A program made the position numbers and the translations under genes. This document shows positions 56,859-64,000 of a stretch of 64,000 nt of DNA, piece after piece; within the stretch, counting starts at the first letter, position 1, and the number at the start of each line of letters is the position of its first letter. Source of the stretch: Daphnia pulex (lineage: Eukaryota > Arthropoda > Branchiopoda > Diplostraca > Daphniidae); contig NC_060025.1 in NCBI RefSeq assembly GCF_021134715.1, positions 806,001 through 870,000 on the forward strand, written 5' to 3'. The notes beneath the pieces were generated by a model, which saw only the letters and a list, made by a program, of their open reading frames with translations, was not told the origin of the DNA and did no database searches.

Positions 56859-57683
56859 TTCCAAAATTTGGTTTTATTACTGTTCAAATGTCTATTTCAA
56901 ATTAAAAAAAGGTTTGTATGTATTGAGACTGAAATTTGAATAATAAAAGAAAACAAAACTTACCTTTTTCAACAATTGACGAGAAAGTAACTGCTGGAAT
57001 ACTGTCTTCGTGCTAATGTTTTATATAAAAAAATTCTTATCAATTAAATATGTTGCAATGTTTGACTCGTTTATAGCTGGCATTGCTAAGCCAAAGCAAG
57101 TCTTATGTTGAATTGAGAAAGAATGACGTCACAAAAGCAGTAAATTTCTTTCTTAAAACGACTACCGCACTAAAGGAGGGCGCACAAATAAAGAATTGGA
57201 CTGCATCGTCGTCTTGCTGCGCCAGTTTGATCGGTCGTATCATATCACTATCTTACTTACGCGTGCCGCTGCTAGCCCCATCTTTCTGGCGATATATTAC
57301 GTTACTCCGGTAGATTAGTACATTACAACCTATAGGCTGTCCCGCGAGTTGCAACATCAAAGCTTTTCACTCAGTTAACTAAATCGAACAAAACCGTTTG
57401 GGGCGCTTTAGGAAAGAATGGGGGATATAATCTTGAGTATAAAATTCCAATTGAGATTCCAACACAGTATTAGCAAACGTAATTTTGTATTTCTTTTATA
57501 TTGTGCTTTTAAACTCTTCCAATAATTTCTCAAGATGCCGTAAACATTAAACACCAATAAAAACTAACGCAACACGACATTTGAGTGAACAATGCAATGA
57601 GCTGGATAATTAAATACGCTGATTTTTAGAGCGAAATGACTAATAAATAAATGGATTCTCTTTACATGAAATATTAACAACAT
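56859..57683. other. 5' region of the chitin-binding gene and intergenic DNA
   Basis: A TTTTATATAAAA stretch near 57019-57031 may hold the TATA box of the chitin-binding gene. No other gene seen; the frame at 57083-57313 has no support. Confidence 0.4.
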
Positions 57684-59239
57684 CTAGTATGCTGGCGCAG
57701 AATAATATTTGGGAGCTTCGGTGTAGTACTCGGTTTTCTTGGTTGTGTAGTACTCAGGTGCCTTTGTGGTGTAGTAGGAAGCCGTGGTGTAGTACTCGGG
57801 AGCCTTGGTGGTGTAGTACTTAGGAGCCTCGGTGTAGTAGCTGGGAGCGGCGTAGTACTGAGGTGCTTCGGTGTAGTAAGTTGGCTCAACATAGTAAGAT
57901 GGGGCAGCAGCGGTGTAGTAAGTTGGGGCTACGTAATACTTAGCAGCTTCAGTGGGGTAGTAAGGGGCAGCTGTAGTGGTGTAGGTTGGAGCCGAATAAT
58001 ACTTTGGGGCCTCTGTGTAGTAGCTAGGGGCTGCGTAGGTCGTAGTATAGTACTCTGGAGCCTTGGTGGTGTAGTAGGGGGCAGTTGTGTAGTACTCGGC
58101 GGCTTTTGTGGTGTAGTAGGAAGCAGTGGTGTAGTACTCGGGAGCTTTAGTATAATAAACGGGCGCTTCAGTCTGGTAATAGCTCGGGGCAGCATAATAC
58201 TTAGGGGCTTCGGTGTAGTAGCTTGGGGCGGCAGTTGTGTAGTACTTTGGTGCCTCGGTTTCGTAGTAGCTGGGAGCTGAGTAATACTGCGGAGCCTCGG
58301 TGTAGTAAGTTGGCTCAACATAGTAAGACGGAGCAGCAGCGGTGTAGTAAGTTGGGGCTACGTAATACTTAGCAGCTTCAGTGGTGTAGTAAGGAGCCGC
58401 TGTGGTGGTGTAGCTTGGAGCCGGGTAGTACTTTGGAGCCTCAGTGTAGTATTCAGGTGCCTTGGTGGTGTAGTACTTGGGAGCGTCGGTATAGTAGCTG
58501 GGAGCTGCGTAGGTCGTGGTGTAGTAAGGCGCCGGTGTTGTGTAGTACTCGGGTGCCTTGGTGGTGTAGTACTTTGGAGCCTCGGTGTAATAACTAGGAG
58601 GCGCATACGTTGTGGTGTAGTAATTTGGAGCCTCGGTGGTGTAATACTTCGGAGCCTCGGTGTAGTAGCTAGGGGCAGCGTAGGTTGTTGTGTAGTACTC
58701 GACCTTCTTTGTGGTGTAATACTCGGGCGCCTTTGTTGTATAGTAGGAAGCCGTGGTGTAGTACTCGGTAGCTTTGGTGGTGTAGTACTTCGGGGCCTCG
58801 GTGTAATAGGTAGGAGCTGCATACGTCGTGGTGTAGTACTCTGGCGCTTTAGTGGTGTAGTACTTCGGGGCCTCAGTGTAGTAGCTGGGAGCAGCGTAAG
58901 TCGTCGTGTAGTATTCAGCTTTCTTGGTGGTGTGGTACTCTTTCGTTGTTGTGGTCTGGTAATAGCTACTTGATGCAGAAGATGAGCCCATTGGTCCACC
59001 CTTAGTAGATCCAGCCAGCATCGAGACAACAGCTAGCAGCAACGTGATGGCAAAGTTAGCTGATGATAAAAATTGTAAAGTTAATCAAAGTGTCAAAAGA
59101 ATTATTTCAAAGTGATCTCGTAAATCATTTTAGTACATTAAACACGATACTATGGGAGTTAAAAAAACATTACTGAAACTTTCAAAACACATTTAAGTAA
59201 CAAGTTATAAAACAAAATAAATGAAGAATTTATACCCAT
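57684..59239 (-). CDS. Tyr-rich repeat secreted protein, subfamily B (gene 6)
   Basis: Exon 1 gives ATGG (59236-59239, donor gtataa); exon 2 is 57684-59059 (acceptor catcag). 459 aa. The signal peptide MANFAITLLLAVVSMLAGST is followed by KGGPMGSSSASSSYYQTTTT, then repeats TTTYAAPSYYTEAPKYYTT. The N-terminus is subfamily B like gene 5. The middle (about 58130-58400) is nearly identical in DNA to gene 4 of subfamily A, including the rare EAPVYYTKAPEYY unit. It ends EAPKYYSAPAY. A mosaic gene, intact and probably expressed. Confidence 0.88.
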
Positions 59240-59347
59240 GGCAACAGGTTGAAATTTGATGGCACAGTAAATGACAGATAGACTAAGTGCTCCTGTTGAC
59301 GTGTCGAAAAGGCGAACTCGACTGATTTCAATAGCCTCTACTCCCGT

Positions 59348-59355
59348 CTTTTATA
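59348..59355 (-). promoter_or_regulatory. TATA box of the 57684 gene
   Basis: TATAAAAG (minus strand) followed by TCAGTC with its A about 32 bases on; the same arrangement as gene 5. Confidence 0.78.
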
Positions 59356-60016
59356 CCCCAACATTACCCCAAAATTCGCGCCGCTGGCGTGATTTTCTTT
59401 ATGATGATGAAAGAATCAAGATTCTAACTCCTCCCCTTTTTCATGCCACACAATCAATAAAGCAGATTATTTTTCATTGTAAGAATCCTGTTATAGATAA
59501 CAATTAAATATTTCTGCAATTAAAATTTACAAAATAAATATTAATTTCTATTAAAGAATAAGACACCGATATGTAATGTTTGAGATTTAATTGTGATTCG
59601 TAAAAATATTAAAAATCGATCCACTTTTCTTATTTATCAATATTTTCATGACGCGGCTAATTTTAAATCGTTTTTATTGATCCCTGTTAATTCAGAACTA
59701 AACAAGATTATCACCGCTGTGTTATTTCTCTTGATCATACGAATCAGGAATGACGTAAGGGAAATTCAGCTTTAAACAGCCAAGAGCAAAATGGGTAAAC
59801 GACTAAACGTAGGTACTTGGCATCCATATTGCCGCACAGAACTGTAAAACATATGACTGGCTTAACATAAGGTAAGTTAGCAAATAATTCGGTGGTAAAT
59901 TACTGGAACAAACAATTAGATTATGAGGGATAAACACTGGACCAAATGAACTTAAAACTTATCCGAAGGGCTTTAAAAGAAGTGGTCACATGTTTGCTGT
60001 GCAAATATTTTCGTGC
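59356..60016. other. Intergenic DNA
   Basis: AT-rich; no supported feature. Confidence 0.45.
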
Positions 60017-60834
60017 TTACGATTCTGGTAGATCTGAAGGGATATTATTATTTTTCCTCGTCACCAAACACAAAGGCTCCGTCTGTTCAGGATCTGACCA
60101 ATAAACTGACTCTTCACACGATAAGACTCTCAAAGATTCTGGATGTGGAGATGAGTCAAGACTAGTAGATAATTCTTCCATTGAAACTAAATTATTTTCT
60201 TCTAAAATGGAAAAACAGATCGAGTCAAACAAAGTCTCAAAAAATTATGCAAAATGGGGTACCTCTGTTTTCTTTGTCGGAATCCAAATTTCTTGATGTC
60301 TCAAGTAGTTTACGGTTTTGACGGTAACGATAAATTGTACTGCGGACACACCTGAAGGAAGGAATCAGCGGTTCAGGGACACCACCTTTGATAACCTGCC
60401 GACGGAGTTCTTCATAGACGGAAGCAGAAGTGGCCGGTTGAATTTCTCCCGAATCGGCTACAACATTGTCCAATTGAACAAGTAACTGGCGACGAAATTC
60501 TTTGCCGATCAAATTTGGTCCATTTGGCAGATGTTGGTGTTGAAAATTTGTACTGCGACGAGAAAACTTCATCTCTCCAGTTTCGTGATTGACACAGACG
60601 CTGATCAAACGAACGTTACATCCACGTCGAGAACAACACCAATAGTCGACATTCTAATAGGACAACAATTTAAAACCAGACTACTTTTATAGACATAATA
60701 GTGGAAAACTCTACCTTGTATTTACGATTATGGTGAAAATAATAATCCTGGTAGATGACGGCGATTTTATCGAATCTGGTTCGGCAGAGAATGACGTCGA
60801 CGACGACATTAAATAGAGACAATTGCATTGGCAT
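60017..60834 (-). CDS. FLYWCH-type zinc-finger protein
   Basis: Three coding exons, 60715-60834, 60263-60653 and 60017-60201, giving 231 aa from MPMQLSLFNVVVDVILCRTR. Residues about 25-75 form a FLYWCH-like finger: YQDYYFHHNRKYK, then NVDYWCCSRRGCNVRL with the Cys pair, ending FQHQHLPNG with the His pair. It is split by an intron after the first half. The remainder is a helical region (EFRRQLLVQLDNVV, SVYEELRRQVIKGG, RSTIYRYRQNRKLLE) like the region after the finger in transposase-derived proteins, and an acidic tail. FLYWCH domains bind DNA or protein and are common in mobile-element-derived genes. Another upstream exon is possible. The cellular role is unknown. Confidence 0.7.
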
Positions 60835-61718
60835 CTTGGATGCTAAACGGTTGAAAATCGACTGACGATCTCTTACAACTTTATGTTGAAGTAAATAGCT
60901 CCCTGACCTTGGAAGCAATATTTCCCGGAATCGGACCAAATTTACCTCTAAACGAGGAGGTGTGGCGACAATATTTGTTTTCGGTAAAACCCAAGAGAAA
61001 TCGACGAATAGAATTATGACAACTTTGATCTGAAATTAAATGAGCTGAATTTTCTTTTTGATCAATTGTGATAAAAAGAAATTTGATTCCTGAATTGTGT
61101 GGATACAAATATTGTTTTCTTCCTTTCGCCAAATCTTCATTGTTTTATGTTTTATAGAATATTTCTTATTTAGAATATTAATAAAAAGTAAAGAGGACAC
61201 AGGCAATTGGCTGGACTTTGTAAGTGCGAAGTAGATGGAGCCTGACAAAGCGTCTCGGCCATAGACAAGGCAAATATAATGATAATTAGACATTCATTAA
61301 CTGTGAAAATAATTTTAAAAAAACAATTCAAGTTTAAGACAATCTTATTGTATTACCTCAATTAAAATATCAGTTTCATATAAGTTGATTATACATTTTT
61401 TAAAATAAACTTTAAAGTCTAACAATATAATAAAGTTCTAACTTATTTTTCACTGGTGTCCGCTGTCAATATGATGCCACCGTAATAATGTAATAAGACG
61501 GAACGGAGTAATAATTGTTGAACAACGTGTGTAAAACTGTCGCTGACTGAAATATGTTACTTTCTAAAATAATACTGACAAAATAAACACATATTCAACA
61601 GTGTGAAAGCGCTCAATCCAAGTTGCATCAATCAAAAGCAGACGCGTGTGTTCATAAATAGGCAACGTCAACCAACATCAATCATACTTCAACCTTCAGA
61701 GTTCAGACGGATATCGAC
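60835..61718. other. Intergenic DNA between divergent genes
   Basis: Open frames at 60881-61293 (minus strand) carry no recognisable domain and probably lie in the 5' region of the FLYWCH gene. Nothing else seen. Confidence 0.4.
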
Positions 61719-62342
61719 ATGGCTGATTTTAACGACTACCAGTCTCAATTCTTTTATCAACCCGCTGCTGCTGAAGAATGGATCCGTCAATACCAAAGGA
61801 TTGACCGTCAGTTGGCAGAACTCCAATTCCGATTGGAAATCGGCAATGATCTTGATTTGACCCACAAGACTGTCTCGGGTCATTTACAGGAGCTTAAATA
61901 CCTTTATTCGTCCCTGCTGGGTTCTGACCATGACGATCTGGGCAAGCGAAAAATGGTGATCGAACTTATTGCCACTGCCACACGCCTTCTGAGCCAAATC
62001 GAACAACGTAAGCAATTTAAGGATCGTTCGACACCAGTTTTTCCCAACACAGGAGACCAACAGATGAAAATGGAAGAGCACAAATTGATCGGCATGAAAA
62101 AACTACAGCAGAGCGTCGAAAGCCTGAATGATGTTTTCAAAAGTCTAGCTCAACATGTCGCAGATCAGGACAGCTTGGTCGACAGCATCGAATCGCAAAT
62201 CAAAGGGACTAACGAAAATACTAACGAGGGATGTCAACAACTGACCGAAGCGGAAAGTTTCCAAACTGGAAAACGTTGGCTGATTGCTAAATTTACTCTG
62301 GTCGCTTCTTTTATCGTCGGTATCGGACTTCTTCTGCTCTAG
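61719..62342 (+). CDS. Intronless syntaxin-like Qa-SNARE
   Basis: 207-aa single-exon protein starting MADFNDYQSQFFYQP. Residues about 15-95 are helical (RQYQRIDRQLAELQFRLE, RKMVIELIATATRLLSQIEQ), consistent with a reduced N-terminal Habc-type bundle. Residues about 120-185 match a syntaxin SNARE motif (LQQSVESLNDVFKSLAQHV, ADQDSLVDSIESQIK). The central Gln in ADQDS corresponds to the ionic-layer Q. It ends in a short charged spacer and one C-terminal membrane anchor (LIAKFTLVASFIVGIGLLLL). It is shorter than typical syntaxin-7/12 (about 260 aa). It would act in membrane fusion. Lack of introns in an intron-rich window suggests a retrocopy or a fast-evolving duplicate. Confidence 0.8.
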   Translation: MADFNDYQSQFFYQPAAAEEWIRQYQRIDRQLAELQFRLEIGNDLDLTHKTVSGHLQELKYLYSSLLGSDHDDLGKRKMVIELIATATRLLSQIEQRKQFKDRSTPVFPNTGDQQMKMEEHKLIGMKKLQQSVESLNDVFKSLAQHVADQDSLVDSIESQIKGTNENTNEGCQQLTEAESFQTGKRWLIAKFTLVASFIVGIGLLLL

Positions 62343-62434
62343 ATGAATTGACTTATCGTCTTATCCCCGCAAGAATACTCGATAAATCACATCTTCTTTT
62401 ACGAAATACATTGCAAATTCCGAAATTGATTTGA

Positions 62435-62440
62435 AATAAA
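62435..62440 (+). terminator. Polyadenylation signal
   Basis: AATAAA 93 bases after the stop of the SNARE-like gene. Confidence 0.55.
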
Positions 62441-62678
62441 CGTCATAATAATATCTAAATAGTTCGCTTTCTGTCTACCTATTTTTAATTAACAACCACG
62501 CAAAAATTTAATCACACGTAGCTTATATTTGTTTTCAATAAATCTCTGTAAATATTTCAATCCATTTCAGTAAAACCCAAAATCAAAATTAATTACCTCA
62601 CGATGGCAATTAATGAATGTGTGAAGAGAAACGAGAATATGACTAAACATTTAAAGGTTTTCCCAAGAAAATATGAAA

Positions 62679-63226
62679 TCAATACGATGGCACTGCCCTC
62701 TGATAGCTGGCGGGATACGACACAGTAGTAGTGTAGTATGATGGAGCGGAATAGTACTTGTGAGCTTCGGTGTAGTAACTTACTGTGGTGTAGTACTCTG
62801 GCGCCTTTGTAGCGTAGTATTTCTCAGTCTCGGTGTAGTAGCTTGGAGTGGTGTAGTAAGGGGTCGGCTGAGTGTAGTAGCTCGGAGTGGCGTAGTATTT
62901 TGGAGCCTCGGTGTAGTACTCTGGCGCCGGAGTTGGGTAGTAGCTTTGAGGTTGAGTGTAGTAGTATTCGCCGGCTTCATTGGCTTTATGCTCCATCCTG
63001 CCCATGTGACCTTTAGGCATCATACCACCCAAAACGCCATTGGATGCCCACAATAGACATTGAATCAGCAAGATCTTATTCATGTTTTTGATCGAACCAG
63101 ACAGACCTGTAAAACATAAATGCATACGATTTAAAATCTCAGAACAACTTTTCAAACAAATAATACTAGATTAAAATTGAAATATTTAACATCATTAGCA
63201 ACGAAACAGTAAAATAACTTACTCAT
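62679..63226 (-). CDS. Short Tyr-repeat secreted protein, subfamily C (gene 7)
   Basis: Exon 1 gives ATGA (63223-63226, donor gtaagt); exon 2 is 62679-63106 (acceptor ttacag). 143 aa: MSLSGSIKNMNKILLIQCLL signal peptide, then a unique mature start GGMMPKGHMGRMEHKANEAG. About ten Tyr-pair units follow (YYTQPQSYYPTP, YYTEAPKYYATP, YYATKAPEYYTT), ending SYQRAVPSY. Its N-terminus differs from subfamilies A and B, so it is a separate branch. The shared intron after ATG and a TATA box at 63331-63338 tie it to the family. Secreted structural protein by inference. Confidence 0.86.
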
Positions 63227-63330
63227 ATTGATGACGGAATGAATTGGAAAAGGGGATATAAATCAAAACAGATATCTTGATACGTGATTGAACAGTATTG
63301 GACTGATAAATTTAATGGCTGACGGTCTGC

Positions 63331-63338
63331 CTTTTATA
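63331..63338 (-). promoter_or_regulatory. TATA box of the 62679 gene
   Basis: TATAAAAG (minus strand) with TCAGTC about 34 bases on. Confidence 0.75.
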
Positions 63339-63583
63339 CGCCCCCAATTTTTTGTTTCGTTACGTAAAACAAAAGTATGGCGGCACGAATAAGCCAATAG
63401 AATTACGTTTCTTTGTAAAGGAAGGGCTATCTTTTTTTTAAAATTATTAAATCACCCTAGGCTTCTTTCTCTTCCCCATATTCGCCGCCATTGTTCCTAC
63501 CTCATTTGCAGAAGTGTCAGTCGTGTGGAGAAAGTGCAGGTGACAGGATCCTTCCACCAGTTGCAACGTCGATATTTTCAATC

Positions 63584-64000
63584 ATGGGTGAGTTAAATTA
63601 TTTATTACCTTTCAAAATGGTCGGCTTAACGTGGTCGATTGCTGATTGCAGGTGTCATATTGAGATGGCTTTTGATGTTGTCTTGTCTTTACATCTCGGT
63701 GGAAGCTCACGCGTACGGCTACAGGCCTCAACCGCAGCCAGTCCGGCCGGCTGCTTACGGTGTTAAACAGCCTTCGTCTTATTCCTACGTTAGGCCGGCA
63801 GCAGGGGGCTATGCGCCCCAGCAGCCGGCCGTCAAATATGCAGCGCCCGCCAAATTTCCGGCCGTCAAATACGCAGTTCCAGTCGCCAAATATGCAGCAG
63901 CACCAGTACCGCCAACCACCATTCCGCCGGCCACAACAATTCCGCCAACCACAGTACCGCCTGTTGCCATCAGCACTGCCGCGTACAAGTCGAGTGACAA
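63584..64000 (+). CDS. Cuticle-like Ala/Pro/Tyr/Val-rich secreted protein (partial at window edge)
   Basis: Exon 1 gives ATGG (63584-63587, donor gtgagt); exon 2 runs from 63652 (acceptor ttgcag) to the window end without a stop. Signal peptide MGVILRWLLMLSCLYISVEA, then HAYGYRPQPQPVRPAAYGVK. Units such as PAVKYAAPAKFPAVKYAVP follow, then a TTIPPATTIPPTTVPP segment. The repeated VKYA(A/V)P resembles short motifs of arthropod cuticular proteins. No Rebers-Riddiford domain is visible in the part present. The C-terminus lies outside the window. Confidence 0.78.

Noticed and set aside
56439-56864. 141-aa unspliced reading of the chitin-binding gene
   Set aside because: Reading through the intron destroys the second half of the domain; splicing TGTGG|gtatgt to ctcag|A restores the full Cys pattern.
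31916-59239. CRISPR-like or satellite explanation for the repeats
   Set aside because: The repeats are in frame, protein-coding, preceded by signal peptides and promoters, and have no unique spacers.

Overview
The window looks like nuclear DNA of an arthropod, most likely a branchiopod crustacean of the Daphnia type. The evidence is: compact spliced genes with short GT-AG introns; many TATA boxes followed about 30 bp later by an arthropod initiator (TCAGT or TCATT); a furry gene and a macoilin gene; and many secreted, Tyr/Pro/Ala-rich cuticle-like repeat proteins. The species assignment is an inference; no search was possible.

Layout. From 0 to 11.4 kb there are a small Pro-Ala-Tyr repeat protein (603-878), a tandem pair of five-exon secreted coiled-coil genes (1837-4293), a three-unit degenerate repeat (6868-7310), two tandem pseudogenes of the Tyr-repeat family (7464-9236), and a second small Pro-Ala-Tyr gene beside a perfect 30-bp inverted repeat. 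From 12.8 to 31.1 kb lie two conserved genes on the minus strand: macoilin (11 coding exons, 814 codons reconstructed) and furry (about 13.4 kb of small exons). From 31.9 to 64 kb is a dense accessory block of secreted proteins. It holds seven intact Tyr-rich repeat genes (31916, 38928, 42980, 46994, 53597, 57684 and 62679) and one divergent relative (50776). It also holds four genes with a conserved signal-peptide exon and a low-complexity second exon (34948, 36229, 42126, 49793), two more Pro-Ala-Tyr genes (44674, 45961), a Gly-rich protein (38066), a Ser-rich secreted protein (51917), a single-domain chitin-binding protein (56456), a FLYWCH-type zinc-finger gene (60017), an intronless Qa-SNARE/syntaxin-like gene (61719), and a cuticle-like gene that runs off the right edge (63584).

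The most interesting content is the 31.9-64 kb block taken as a system: a multigene locus for a secreted, probably Tyr-cross-linkable matrix (cuticle, carapace, egg-case or adhesive). Different protein families in it share an intron placed immediately after the start codon. Four members share a nearly identical promoter-to-ATG block. The repeat bodies show clear signs of recent gene conversion and repeat-number change (1, 2, 3 or 6 copies of SAPSY; eight identical 24-bp units). A chitin-binding protein and Gly-rich and Cys/Ser-rich secreted proteins lie among them. Function is inferred from composition only.

Most long antisense or alternate-frame ORFs in this block are artefacts of repeat periods divisible by three and were left out. 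Exon boundaries were read by eye from splice motifs, reading phase and paralogue comparison. For furry only the overall extent and conserved landmarks are given, not every exon.
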